A stretch of 64,000 nt of DNA, taken from CAYXLW01 sp964466055 (GTDB taxonomy: Bacteria; Patescibacteriota; Gracilibacteria; GCA-2401425). The stretch is taken from NCBI GenBank assembly GCA_964466055.1, contig CAYXLW010000007.1:1-64000 (forward strand), read 5' to 3'. Position numbers and translations under genes: made by a program. Below the pieces are notes generated by a model. That model ran no database searches and was not told the origin of the DNA. It saw nothing but the letters and a program-made list of their open reading frames with translations. Below, piece by piece: positions 27,410 to 37,099 of this stretch. Position 1 is the stretch's first letter; each line of letters opens with the position of its first letter.

Positions 27410-27970
27410 TTATTCTTCATTTATTCTTGATAAGCTCATTACAAGAAATGCTATAACAGGAAGAGCAAACCATAAATTATAATTTAGTATCATTGCTTTT
27501 ACTAAATAAGATTGATTGTACATGTTGGCAATGTTTGATTCTGTAATAGGTATTCCTCCCATAATAAATGATGATCCAGATGAAAAGACTAAAATTGCAG
27601 ATATAATAAGGGTAGCGCTTAACATTCCAAAGAAAAGGGTAATAAAAAATTCAAGTATTCCCTCAGATCTTTCCATATTAATTTCAAAAGATCCTTTTAA
27701 AGAAAAAGTTATCATAAATATTATAAATAAAGCTATTTTTACAACTATTAAAGCTGGTGTATGCCCATTAAATGAAAAAACTTGAATTATTGGATTTGTG
27801 GAAGTGAGAAATGTATTAATTATATTTCCAATTGCATCAGCTGAAAGTATTGAAATATAACTAGAAAGTACTAACTTCACGGTATGAGATTTCCCTATTA
27901 TAAAGCTGTAAGATACAATTATTGTAAAAAAGACAATAATAAAAAGATCCCAAGTAAGAACTATTTGCAT
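27410..27970 (-). CDS. membrane protein of unknown function, possibly CvpA-like
   Basis: 186 residues with about five hydrophobic segments. The opening WDLFIIVFFTIIVSYSFIIGKSHTVKLVLSSYIS has the pattern of CvpA-type proteins (a helix, then a Gly/Arg-like turn and a second helix), but I see no decisive motif. It lies upstream of and on the same strand as the ftsQ-like gene, 82 nt away (38 nt to the longer ftsQ frame), so it may be transcribed with it. It is divergent from pilB. Confidence 0.55.
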   Translation of the reverse strand: MQIVLTWDLFIIVFFTIIVSYSFIIGKSHTVKLVLSSYISILSADAIGNIINTFLTSTNPIIQVFSFNGHTPALIVVKIALFIIFMITFSLKGSFEINMERSEGILEFFITLFFGMLSATLIISAILVFSSGSSFIMGGIPITESNIANMYNQSYLVKAMILNYNLWFALPVIAFLVMSLSRINEE

Positions 27971-28042
27971 CGAAATTTTTTATAAGCTAAAAATACTCTA
28001 CATTTTTGAGCCTTGCGTTGCAATAAATTGTTGGTTGAAAAT

Positions 28043-28071
28043 TTGATTTTTTGTTAATTTTTTGGTATAAT
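28043..28071 (+). promoter_or_regulatory. promoter of the pilB operon
   Basis: TTGATT (28043-28048), a 17-nt spacer and a perfect TATAAT (28066-28071) lie 22 nt before the GTG start of pilB. The leader is therefore very short. Confidence 0.75.
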
Positions 28072-28093
28072 TTAGGGAAATTAAAAACAAAAA

Positions 28094-29284
28094 GTGGACG
28101 AAGGTAAAAAAACAACCGACATAATAAGTATTATAAATAATATTTTTCATATCGCACTTGTACGTAAAGCAAGTGATATACATATTGAACCTAAAGAAAA
28201 AGAACTCGATGTAAGAATACGTGTTGATGGTGAATTTAGCGAGTTCCATACATTTCCTTTAGAGATTCATCAGCCCGTAGTTACACGTATGAAAATGCTT
28301 GCAGACTTAAAAATAGATGAGAACAGGCTTCCTCAAGATGGAAAAGCTTCAATAAATATGAATAATGAGGCAATTGATCTTCGTATTTCTGTACTTCCCA
28401 CTATTTATGGAGAAAAGATTTGTATTCGTATACTCCGAGGGGAACAAGAAAAACTAAAATTATCAGATCTTGGTATTTTAGATTATGCCTTAAAAAGAAT
28501 TGAGGAATCCTTGAAAAAAACTTACGGAATTATTTTAGTTACAGGTCCTACGGGAGCTGGTAAAACAACGACTCTTTATGCTATGTTATCCACTTTTAAT
28601 CCAAAAGAATACAACATATCTACCTTAGAAGATCCAGTGGAATACAAAATGAAGGACGTAAATCAAAGCCAGGTAAAAAAAGATATAGGTTTTGACTTTT
28701 CAGACGGGCTTAGGTCTTTAGTTAGGCAGGATCCGGATATTATAATGGTAGGGGAAATCCGTGATAAAGTTACAGCTTCTCTTGCTATTGAATCAGCGCT
28801 TACTGGGCATTTGGTTTTTTCGACTATTCATACCAACACCGCAGCTGCTACTATCCAAAGACTTCTTAATATGGAGGTTGAAAGATATTTATTGCCCTCA
28901 GCCTTAAGAATGATTATGGCGCAAAGACTTACACGTAAAATATGTTCTTTTTGTCAAGAATCATATAAACCTGATGATGTTGTTATTAAAAAAATAAAAG
29001 AAGAAATTGGTGATGTAATAAATATCAATGAGCAAGAATTACGTCTATATCGTGGGAAAGGATGTAAAAAATGTGGTAATACAGGATATGCTGGTCGTAT
29101 TGCTATTTATGAGATTATGCCTATAAGTAATAAAATTTCAGAAATGATCCTCGAAGGTGCTCCAGCATCAGAGCTTGAAAAACAAGCTATGAAAGAAGGT
29201 ATGCTTACAATGAAACAAGATGGATTTGTGAAAATGGTTATGGGGATTACAACAATGGAGGAAGTTTTATCTGTTATCGGATAA
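28094..29284 (+). CDS. pilB: type IV pilus assembly/type II secretion ATPase (PilB/GspE), short form
   Basis: 396 residues from a GTG start. The core matches the secretion ATPase of pilus extension: ASDIHIEP, Walker A GPTGAGKTTTL (151-161), Asp box STLEDPVEY, Walker B IIMVGEIRD (216-224), His box TGHLVFSTIHTNTA, and a four-Cys zinc site (Cys284, 287, 324, 327). The zinc site marks it as PilB/GspE rather than the retraction ATPase PilT. The N-terminal N1E domain of about 150 residues, which recruits the ATPase in many species, is absent. The pilC-domain fusion follows 37 nt later, so the two form an operon. Confidence 0.92.
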   Translation: MDEGKKTTDIISIINNIFHIALVRKASDIHIEPKEKELDVRIRVDGEFSEFHTFPLEIHQPVVTRMKMLADLKIDENRLPQDGKASINMNNEAIDLRISVLPTIYGEKICIRILRGEQEKLKLSDLGILDYALKRIEESLKKTYGIILVTGPTGAGKTTTLYAMLSTFNPKEYNISTLEDPVEYKMKDVNQSQVKKDIGFDFSDGLRSLVRQDPDIIMVGEIRDKVTASLAIESALTGHLVFSTIHTNTAAATIQRLLNMEVERYLLPSALRMIMAQRLTRKICSFCQESYKPDDVVIKKIKEEIGDVININEQELRLYRGKGCKKCGNTGYAGRIAIYEIMPISNKISEMILEGAPASELEKQAMKEGMLTMKQDGFVKMVMGITTMEEVLSVIG

Positions 29285-29321
29285 ATAGTAATTAAATACT
29301 GTATCAGAATTAACATTATAT

Positions 29322-32300
29322 ATGTTGAGAAAGACCGAAAAAGAAGGAGATATAAATGTTTCTCGTCAAGCGAGAAGTCTTTTTCGTGACAATAAATATA
29401 AAGAAGTTATAGATTTGTTAAAAAGCGTTGAAAGAAACGAATATTTGAATTCTTTATTTACTAGATCTGGGGATTTATTAAAAGAAAAAGCAGATAATTT
29501 AAATAAAAATATCAAAAAAGAGATAACAGTAAAAAGTAAATCATTTTTTGAGAAGATAATAGAAGAATATAGGGAAAGAAGACTAATGAGAGACAAAGGT
29601 TCTGAAATTACTACTGAAACAGAAACTATAAAAACAAAAAGAAATGGAAGTGCTTCAAGAAAAACAATTGAAATGAGCCCAATAAAGAAACTTCTATTTA
29701 GAAAGAAACAAGAATCAAAAATACTAAAATCTAGTAAACTTCTTGCTGAAACTCTCGAGAAGAAAGAGATTTTAAAAAATATAGAGAAAGATAAAAAAAA
29801 GTCTAAGGAAGTCTCAGAAATAAAAAAAGAACTTCATGATAATGAGATAAAATTAGCTAAAAATGTTCAAACAAACCTTTTACCCAAAGTTAGTTCGGAT
29901 TTACTACCAGGAATGGATTCATTTGTTTATTCATTAGGTTGTGATGAACTATCAGGAGATGTTTTTGATTTTATTACATCTAGTGACTATGAAACAATTT
30001 TCTATCTTGGAGATGTAACAGGTCATGGAACTGCATCTAGTCTTATAATGACAATGATAAGTTGCTTAACTCATTCAATAGTAAAGCGTACTATTAACAT
30101 TGCTACTGCACTTACGACCTTAAATAAAGAAATAAAGCCAAAACTTGCGAAAAATATGTTTACATCAATGGTTATGTGTAAATGGAATTCTCCTCTTAGA
30201 AAGTTTACATTTGCGGGAGCAGGGCATGAATTTATTCTCCATTATCGCTCTGAAACTCAGGAAGTAGAAAAAATAAGAACAGGAGGAATTGCCATTGGAA
30301 TGATTGATGATATATCTAAGCTCGTAAAAGAAAAAGAAATTCTTTTGGAGGATGGAGATATATTGCTTTTATATACAGATGGTCTTGATGAAGCATGGGA
30401 TATGAAAAAAGAAAAACTATGGGGGGTAGATCGTATAATCAAAGATCTAAAAGATTATGCTGAACTAGGTTCAGCAAAAGAAATAGGAGAATTTATATTT
30501 AATAATATTAGAAAATTTCAAGGTGGATCTACAATGACGGATGATATGAGTATTATGATTTTCAAAAGAAATGTAGATATTGATGAGAAAAATATTAAGA
30601 ATAAATATATTAAAGAACAATTTAAAAAAGACATTCAAAGCAATGAAGCTGTATTAAATACTACAGGAAATGTTAATTCTCAAGAATTTAAGGAGAAAAA
30701 AAATGAAATTTTAGAGAAGACAATTGCTTTAGCAGGAATATATAAAAATGAAGGTGAGCCATTTAAAGCTTTAGAGCAAGCAAAGAAAGCTTTAGAATTA
30801 GCTCCAAGTGATGATAAAATAAAAAAAATATATAAAGACATAGAATTAGAAATTTTAAGGAAAGAAAAAGAAGGAGGAATAAAATTCTTATTTAAGAAAG
30901 CATCATCTTTATTTGCTAGAAAAATAAAGCAGAAATTTTTCGGATCAGAAGATTCTTATATAAAATCTCTAAATAAAGAAGCAGAACGAGCAATAGAATA
31001 TAATAACATTTTAAAAGCAGAAAGAATTGCCGAAAAAATGAAGCAATTAGATCCAAAAAATAATTTAACTTCAAGTGTTGAAAAAAATCTATCACAGGTT
31101 AAAAAATTAAATATAGATGCTAACGCACTCGAAAAGTTTTTTGAGTTAAAATTTACCAATAGAAATGAAGATGAGGAAAAAATAAAAATAGAAGATCAAA
31201 ATATGGAATTTGAAGGAGCATTCAAAGATTTTTTTAAAAGAAAAAGCGAAGAACAAGAAGTAGGAAATGCAATAGGAAAATCAAGGTCTATAAATAGCAT
31301 AATAAGTGGATTAGAAAAACTTGGATCTTTACCGAAACAAAAAGAAAATCTTGATGAAAAATCAGAGGCAAATGAAGAATATAATTCCTCTAAATTTAAA
31401 TCTTTTGAAGAAAAAGATTTTCTTGGTTTAATGAAAGTTATTGATGAAAGAAGTGGTTTCAAAAATTTAGATAAAGAGGATAAAAAGATTGAGGTTTTAG
31501 AAACGACAATGAAAGTAGAAGAAACAAATATTAAATGGTTAAGAGGGAGCAGAGAAATTAAAGAGAGAAAAACATATTCTAAAATTATGGCTTTTTTAAG
31601 CCCTATGAATAGCAAAGATTTATTTATTTTTATTGAAAAATTATCTGCTTTCGTGAAAGCAGGAATACCTATACATGAATCTGTAGAAATTATACAAGAG
31701 CAAGCACAAAATCATGGCTTTATATATGTTTTAGATGAGTTGCTTAAGGCATTGGATTCAGGAAAACTACTTTCACAGGCAATGAAAAATTTCCCAGAGC
31801 AATTTTCAGAGGTGCTTATATATCTTACTCATGCAGGAGAAAAAACAGGATCTTTACCTGTTATTTTGGAGGAGCTTTCGAAAAGAATGAAAGAAGATAG
31901 AACTATAAGAAAAAGGATAAAAAGTGCTATGATGTATCCTACATTTATTGTTGTTGCTACTGGAGCGATTCTTTCAGGGTTGCTCGTTTTTGTTGTTCCT
32001 AAGCTTTCTAAAATTTATATGGATACTGGAGTAGAATTGCCTAAAGTAACTCAAATCATTATAGTAATGAGTGATTGGCTACAGAATAACTGGGCAATGT
32101 TTTTAGTGGGATTAACAATAACTATTCTGTGTTTAAAATTTTTTGGGAAAACAGAACTCGGACAAAAAATCTATCATAAATTATTTTTAAATATTCCTAT
32201 AGTAAAAAACATTGCTCGGCAAAATAATGTTATGCTTTTCAATAATAATCTTTCTATCCTTCTTAGAAATGGCATACAAATTAGTGAGTCTTTAATTACT

Positions 32301-32666
32301 ATTGCTAAAATAGTACCGAATTATTATTACAAAAAAGAAATTTTACATGTAAGAGAAACAATGATTTCTACAGGAAAAAATCTAACTGAATCTATGGGGA
32401 TTGATTTGCCTTTTAATAAAAGAAAAGACCTTTTTCCTTCAGAGGTTTTACAAACATTAAGCATTGGTGAACACACAGGGACGCTTGCAAAAATGCTTAA
32501 GTCTACAGGTGAAATGTATCAAGAAGATCTAAAAAATACTGTATCCTCACTTTCCGATCTATTGCAACCAATCCTTATGGTTTTTGTTGGTTTAATGGTT
32601 GCTACTATATTGATGGCGATTATGTTTCCTCTTTTTAATCTTGGTCAGGTGTTGAGGAAGAAATAA
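29322..32666 (+). CDS. fusion: PP2C/SpoIIE-type phosphatase + TPR-like region + PilC/GspF pilus platform
   Basis: 1114 residues in one frame. Residues 1-170 are a charged helical region. Residues about 180-415 form a PP2C-type (RsbU/SpoIIE) Ser/Thr phosphatase: NVQTNLLP (181-188), SGDVFDF (Asp213), GDVTGHGTASSLIMTM (Asp231), FAGAGHEF, LLYTDGLDEA (Asp353) and TDDMSIMIF (Asp407-Asp408), so the metal ligands are intact. Residues 460-500 and 545-580 look TPR-like (GEPFKALEQAKKALELAP). A charged linker follows. Residues 765-890 and 968-1105 are the two GspF/PilC repeats with their membrane helices. PilC alone is about 400 residues. With pilB just before, this should be the pilus inner-membrane platform carrying its own cytoplasmic phosphatase. 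Confidence 0.9.
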   Translation: MLRKTEKEGDINVSRQARSLFRDNKYKEVIDLLKSVERNEYLNSLFTRSGDLLKEKADNLNKNIKKEITVKSKSFFEKIIEEYRERRLMRDKGSEITTETETIKTKRNGSASRKTIEMSPIKKLLFRKKQESKILKSSKLLAETLEKKEILKNIEKDKKKSKEVSEIKKELHDNEIKLAKNVQTNLLPKVSSDLLPGMDSFVYSLGCDELSGDVFDFITSSDYETIFYLGDVTGHGTASSLIMTMISCLTHSIVKRTINIATALTTLNKEIKPKLAKNMFTSMVMCKWNSPLRKFTFAGAGHEFILHYRSETQEVEKIRTGGIAIGMIDDISKLVKEKEILLEDGDILLLYTDGLDEAWDMKKEKLWGVDRIIKDLKDYAELGSAKEIGEFIFNNIRKFQGGSTMTDDMSIMIFKRNVDIDEKNIKNKYIKEQFKKDIQSNEAVLNTTGNVNSQEFKEKKNEILEKTIALAGIYKNEGEPFKALEQAKKALELAPSDDKIKKIYKDIELEILRKEKEGGIKFLFKKASSLFARKIKQKFFGSEDSYIKSLNKEAERAIEYNNILKAERIAEKMKQLDPKNNLTSSVEKNLSQVKKLNIDANALEKFFELKFTNRNEDEEKIKIEDQNMEFEGAFKDFFKRKSEEQEVGNAIGKSRSINSIISGLEKLGSLPKQKENLDEKSEANEEYNSSKFKSFEEKDFLGLMKVIDERSGFKNLDKEDKKIEVLETTMKVEETNIKWLRGSREIKERKTYSKIMAFLSPMNSKDLFIFIEKLSAFVKAGIPIHESVEIIQEQAQNHGFIYVLDELLKALDSGKLLSQAMKNFPEQFSEVLIYLTHAGEKTGSLPVILEELSKRMKEDRTIRKRIKSAMMYPTFIVVATGAILSGLLVFVVPKLSKIYMDTGVELPKVTQIIIVMSDWLQNNWAMFLVGLTITILCLKFFGKTELGQKIYHKLFLNIPIVKNIARQNNVMLFNNNLSILLRNGIQISESLITIAKIVPNYYYKKEILHVRETMISTGKNLTESMGIDLPFNKRKDLFPSEVLQTLSIGEHTGTLAKMLKSTGEMYQEDLKNTVSSLSDLLQPILMVFVGLMVATILMAIMFPLFNLGQVLRKK

Positions 32667-32719
32667 CTATAAAAAGTTTAAACTTTGGGGGTTGTTATGA
32701 TTCTAATTGTAAAATACCT

Positions 32720-33775
32720 TTAATTTAAAACTTCATCCAGTTTTCCACTTATAATAGCTTCTTTTATATCTCTAGAAATTCTTCTTCCTGTAGACATTGG
32801 TTCATTATATCTAAGCCATGTGTATGGTGATCCATTAATATATGGATTTGTTCCAGCAACAATACGTGCAGATATTTCAAAAACAAAGAAGTTTAAGTTT
32901 TGGTCTACAATCATTTCTAGGCAAAATGGACCGAATAAACCTTTAGGAGGTTCTAATTTTTGAGATTCTATTACCGTATTCATCCCCATTTCCCACACTT
33001 TTGGCATAAGTGATTCACGAATAACAATAGGAATATTTCCAGTAATTGTATAAGAGGTGTTTATATCAGAATCTAATTGATCTTTTGCTGCTATTCTTCC
33101 GATTGAATCAGCATTAGATTCATATCTTTTATCAAAAGACATAATTTCAAGTTCTTGTGTAAGTCTAGAATAGAAAAAATGTGCATAAATTGGTGCTCCT
33201 ACAATATACTCTTGAATCGCATAATCTTTTTCAGTTGGATATCCTTCTATTTTTTTAGCAAATTCATCTGGATTTTTTGCAATAAAATATCCATGACCTC
33301 CTCCTGCTCCATGAAATTTTACAATCACAGGTCTATCAATTTCTGAAGGATTTTTAAAAATTTTAGGAAGATTCACTCCTGCGTTACTAAGCCATTCTCT
33401 TTCTTTGTTTCTATCAGACTCCCATTTTATAATTGCTCTAGTCCCATAATGCATACAAGATAGATTTTCTACTGCTTCATATCCCAAATATTCTACTAAT
33501 GAACCATGAGGTACTAATATTGCATTTTTTTCAACTAATTCTTTTTCTACTTCTTTAAAATCATTCCAGTCAGAAATTTTGATAATTTCATCTGCTAGTC
33601 CAAATGAAGCATACATTTTTGTTCTTTTTGGCGGTGTAATGCATATTGTTCTAAATCCCTCATCCCTTGCTCCTTTTAAAATTTGTAATGCTGTATGTGA
33701 TCCTACGGTTGCAATACAATAATCTTTTGGGTTTTTTGAATTTTGTTTCATTAAATTATATTTAATTTTATTCAT
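32720..33775 (-). CDS. purP: PurP-type formate-dependent FAICAR synthetase (ATP-grasp)
   Basis: 351 residues (the true start may be the internal MKQNSKNPKDYCIATVGSHTAL). PurP makes FAICAR from AICAR with formate and ATP, the second-last step of purine synthesis in many archaea; most bacteria use PurH instead. Family signatures include VGSHTALQILKGARDEGF, the ATP-grasp RPVIVKFHGAGGGHGYF, YIVGAPIYAHFFYS, and FEISARIVAGTNPYINGSPYTWLRY. No other purine gene is adjacent. A paralogous salvage or ligase role cannot be excluded. Confidence 0.85.
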   Translation of the reverse strand: MNKIKYNLMKQNSKNPKDYCIATVGSHTALQILKGARDEGFRTICITPPKRTKMYASFGLADEIIKISDWNDFKEVEKELVEKNAILVPHGSLVEYLGYEAVENLSCMHYGTRAIIKWESDRNKEREWLSNAGVNLPKIFKNPSEIDRPVIVKFHGAGGGHGYFIAKNPDEFAKKIEGYPTEKDYAIQEYIVGAPIYAHFFYSRLTQELEIMSFDKRYESNADSIGRIAAKDQLDSDINTSYTITGNIPIVIRESLMPKVWEMGMNTVIESQKLEPPKGLFGPFCLEMIVDQNLNFFVFEISARIVAGTNPYINGSPYTWLRYNEPMSTGRRISRDIKEAIISGKLDEVLN

Positions 33776-33805
33776 TTTATAACTTTGATAAGTAATTTAC
33801 AAATC

Positions 33806-33832
33806 TAAAAAAAAGCTATTTATTAAATAGCT
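33806..33832 (-). terminator. terminator downstream of ftsZ
   Basis: On the minus strand, AGCTATTT/AAATAGCT with a 3-nt loop is followed by a run of T. It lies 35 nt after the ftsZ stop codon. Confidence 0.8.
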
Positions 33833-33866
33833 CTTTTCTGAAATTTTTTATTGATTTTCTAAATTT

Positions 33867-35000
33867 TTATTTTAATGTTTTTCTCATAAAAGCAGGAACT
33901 TCTAAATCTTCTTCCATTCTTGAATTAAGTCCTAACCTTTTCATTTGAGGTGTTATAGGGCTACCTTTAGTTTGGCTTTGTTCAGAAAAACCTGTTGCTA
34001 CGACAGTACATTTAACTTCACCAGTATAAGATTCATCAATAACTGCTCCAAAAATAATATTAGCATCAGGGTCAGCTGCTTCAGTAATAACTTTAGCAGC
34101 TTCATCTACTTCATATAAGGAAAGGTCAGCACCTCCTGTAATGTTTAGTAAAATTCCCCTAGCTCCATTTATTTTAAGCTCAAGCAAAGGTGAATCAATT
34201 GCTGCTCTAGCAGCTTCAATTGCTCTATTTTCTCCAGTTCCAAATCCTATCCCCATCAATGCTGATCCTGCATTATGCATAACTGATTTAACATCCGCAA
34301 AATCCACATTAATAAGCCCATTATCAGTTATTATTGATGAAATACCTTGAATCCCTTGTCTAAGAATATCGTCTATAATCATAAAAGCATCTAGCACAGG
34401 TGTTTTCTTGTCTATAATAGAAAGAACTTTATCATTTGGAATCGTGATAAGAGTATCTACATTTTCTTTTAGTTCTGCCAATCCTTCAGCTGCCTGATTT
34501 TGTCTTTTCATCCCTTCAAAACTGAAAGGTTTTGTAACTACTCCTACGGTTAAAATCCCTAATTCTCTTGCAAGAGATGCAACTATAGGTGCTCCTCCAG
34601 TTCCTGTTCCTCCGCCAAGTCCACAAACTATGAATACCATGTCAGCGCCTTCCATGGCAGCCTTTAACTCTTCTGAAGATTCTTCAGCTGCAGATTTCCC
34701 AATCGCAGGATTAGCTCCTGCTCCCAATCCTTTTGTAACAGCTTTCCCAATATTTATCTTCTTTGTTGCTTGAGAATTGTAGAGTGATTGAGCATCAGTG
34801 TTTATTGCTATAAACTCAACTCCATCAACTTTTGATCTGACCATAGAGTTAATGGCATTCCCGCCACCACCACCAACTCCAATAATAATAATTCTTGCAG
34901 ATGGCGTAACTTCAGGAATAATCTGCTTTGTATTCAAAAATGAAGAAGAATTTGTTTTGGAAGTGTTTTTTGCGAAAAGATTTTTAAGAGGTTCATTCAT
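33867..35000 (-). CDS. ftsZ: cell division GTPase FtsZ
   Basis: 377 residues. The tubulin-like GTPase polymerises into the Z-ring. It shows IIGVGGGGGNAINSM, AINTDAQSL, the tubulin signature CGLGGGTGTGGAP, the T7 loop NVDFADVKSVM for GTP hydrolysis, and a conserved C-terminal peptide DLEVPAFMRK that binds FtsA. An Asn/Ser/Lys-rich stretch of about 30 residues precedes the GTPase domain. It lies 87 nt after ftsA on the same strand, the usual ftsA-ftsZ order, and is followed by a terminator. Confidence 0.97.
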   Translation of the reverse strand: MNEPLKNLFAKNTSKTNSSSFLNTKQIIPEVTPSARIIIIGVGGGGGNAINSMVRSKVDGVEFIAINTDAQSLYNSQATKKINIGKAVTKGLGAGANPAIGKSAAEESSEELKAAMEGADMVFIVCGLGGGTGTGGAPIVASLARELGILTVGVVTKPFSFEGMKRQNQAAEGLAELKENVDTLITIPNDKVLSIIDKKTPVLDAFMIIDDILRQGIQGISSIITDNGLINVDFADVKSVMHNAGSALMGIGFGTGENRAIEAARAAIDSPLLELKINGARGILLNITGGADLSLYEVDEAAKVITEAADPDANIIFGAVIDESYTGEVKCTVVATGFSEQSQTKGSPITPQMKRLGLNSRMEEDLEVPAFMRKTLK

Positions 35001-35087
35001 GATAAACGAAGATTACAAATTAAAATTTTTATGAGTTTTGATAATTATTTTAAGAGATAGGGGATATAAATGTTTATTTCATAACTT

Positions 35088-36317
35088 CTAAGGCAGAAGG
35101 TTTTTAAACCAATTACCTACATTTTGAAACATTTTCCCAAAATTAACAGATGCTCCCATTCTTCCTCCTTGTGTATCATATTTTATTCCCCAGTTTATTA
35201 AACCAATTACTGTTGCATATGCTGAGTCATCAATTTTATCTACTACTCCAGTTATATTTTGAGGAAATCCAATTTGAGCAGGGAGTCCTAAAATATTTCT
35301 TGCCATATCTACAATCCCAGGAATTTTAATTGCGGCTCCAGTTAGAACAGCTCCTGCAGGAAGCATTCCATCACGCTCAATAAGTTTTAATTCATCTTTA
35401 ACCATGTAAAAAATTTCATGATATCTAGCTTGAATAATTTCTGAAAGTTGTTTTTTGGAAATTTTTTGTGTATCAATTTTTGAAATCGAAGCAAGGTCAA
35501 TTGTCTCTCTATCACTTATTTCACTTGGAACGCTAGTCCCATACTCGATTTTAATTTTTTCAGCCGTATCAACTGAAGTACGAAGTCCAATTGCAATATC
35601 GTTAGTTACAGATTCTCCTCCTATAGGAAGAATACATGTGTGTAAGGTAACACCCTCTTCAAATATCGCTAAAGTTGTTGATGAAGCGCCTATATCTATA
35701 GATATAACTCCTAGCTCTTTTTGTCTACGAGATAGCACTGCTTCTGAAATAGCAAGAGAGGAAGGGATGAGATCAATTATTCCAACACCTGCTTGATGAA
35801 TGCATTTTTCCAAATTTGCAATTGCCTGACCTTGTCCTGTAATTATATGTGCATCTACTTCTAATCGAGTTCCAACCATTCCTATTGGGTTTTTAATTTC
35901 TCCCATTTGGTCAATAAAATATTCCCTTGGAATTACTCGTAAAATACGAGTATTTGCTGGCACTGATACTGCTTGAGCAGCTTCGAGTACCCTTTCTATG
36001 TCATACTCAGATATTTCAGATTTATTTATAGCAACTACTCCTTTTGAGTTCATTCCCTGAAGATGTGCTCCACCAATAGAAACAAACGCATTATAAAGGG
36101 GAACTCCAGACATCCTTTCAGCTTCTCCTAATGAAAGAGAAAGGTTGTTAATGACTTCATTCACGTCTACTATGACACCTTTTCTTACGCCGAATGAATC
36201 AGCAACCCCCACTCCAATAACATGAGCTTTTTCTTTTTCTTCATCAAAAATAGATACAACGGTTCGGACCTTTTGAGCTCCGATGTCTATTCCTGCTATA
36301 ATTATATCCTTTGCCAT
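35088..36317 (-). CDS. ftsA: cell division actin-like protein FtsA
   Basis: 409 residues. It has the actin-fold phosphate motifs (AGIDIGAQKVRTVV near the start, ISIDIGASSTTLAIFEEG, and AVLTGAAIKIPGI), the SHS2-type 1C region (NAFVSIGGAHLQGMNSKGVV), and a C-terminal amphipathic end (FQNVGNWFKNLL) that should tether it to the membrane. FtsA anchors FtsZ filaments. It is directly upstream of ftsZ. The stop is TAG. Confidence 0.95.
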   Translation of the reverse strand: MAKDIIIAGIDIGAQKVRTVVSIFDEEKEKAHVIGVGVADSFGVRKGVIVDVNEVINNLSLSLGEAERMSGVPLYNAFVSIGGAHLQGMNSKGVVAINKSEISEYDIERVLEAAQAVSVPANTRILRVIPREYFIDQMGEIKNPIGMVGTRLEVDAHIITGQGQAIANLEKCIHQAGVGIIDLIPSSLAISEAVLSRRQKELGVISIDIGASSTTLAIFEEGVTLHTCILPIGGESVTNDIAIGLRTSVDTAEKIKIEYGTSVPSEISDRETIDLASISKIDTQKISKKQLSEIIQARYHEIFYMVKDELKLIERDGMLPAGAVLTGAAIKIPGIVDMARNILGLPAQIGFPQNITGVVDKIDDSAYATVIGLINWGIKYDTQGGRMGASVNFGKMFQNVGNWFKNLLP

Positions 36318-36511
36318 AATAGAATAAAAAAGTTATTCAAAAAAATGTCTTAAAACAAACAAATATTATGATTTTTATCTTTATTTTTTATAGAAAAATA
36401 TTACTCTCTTCTATCAAGGGAGAGTGTACTTTTTTTTACTTTCTTTGACAAATGTTTTTTCGTACTTTTTAGCTATCTTAAGCCAATTGTGTAAATTTTG
36501 TGTTCAAGTAA

Positions 36512-37018
36512 TTAAGCTGATTCAAGCTGTTTATCAATTTTCTGCTCTAAAGAATTCATATCTAAAAAATCTTTTTCTTTTATATGATCATATCCAAAAA
36601 GATGAAGTAAACCATGAATAAAAAGAATACTCACTTCTTTTTGTAAAGAGTGATTTAAGTTGTCTGCTTGTTTTTTACACTGAGGTAAAGAAATAAGAAT
36701 TTCTCCAAAAATTTCAACGGAAGATTTAACCTTGAGTGGCGATGTAATTTTAAGAACCCCTGGGGTTGTTTTTTCTGATAGGTCAAAATAAGGAAAAGAA
36801 AGAACATCTGTTGTTTTATTTTTATCTCTCCATTTTTTATTTAATTCTTTCATCTCTTCATCATTTGTAATAACTAGATTTATTTCAAGTTTTTTGTTTT
36901 TACAAAATTCTTCAAATTTTTTAATTTGTGATAACTCTTTAAGAGTAGTATCAAAAACTTTTTTAAAATAATTTTTGGGTGTTTTGTAGTTAACATTTAG
37001 GATTATTTGTAGCTTCAT
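36512..37018 (-). CDS. ybeY: endoribonuclease YbeY
   Basis: 168 residues. YbeY is a metal-dependent RNase for 16S rRNA 3' maturation and ribosome quality control. The three-histidine zinc site is intact in HGLLHLFGYDH, and TDVLSFPYFD is present. The central part is longer than in E. coli by a short insertion around PLKVKSSVEIFGEI. It lies upstream of ftsA on the same strand with about 195 nt between them. That gap holds a weak hairpin near 36403-36425. Confidence 0.93.
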   Translation of the reverse strand: MKLQIILNVNYKTPKNYFKKVFDTTLKELSQIKKFEEFCKNKKLEINLVITNDEEMKELNKKWRDKNKTTDVLSFPYFDLSEKTTPGVLKITSPLKVKSSVEIFGEILISLPQCKKQADNLNHSLQKEVSILFIHGLLHLFGYDHIKEKDFLDMNSLEQKIDKQLESA

Positions 37019-37099
37019 GAATATTTTATACTTGACAACTATTTTTTTTATTTAAGATGTAACATCTGCACGAGCAGATTATAATTTAATTCATAAATT

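Noticed and set aside
29322..32666. Assembly chimera joining a phosphatase gene to pilC
   Set aside because: The frame is continuous, the base composition does not change, the linker is of the same charged style on both sides, and the gene sits in the expected place behind pilB. It still deserves a check in reads.
36403..36425. Terminator of ybeY
   Set aside because: ACTCTC/GAGAGT forms only a 6-bp stem, and the following tract is A/T-mixed on the minus strand.
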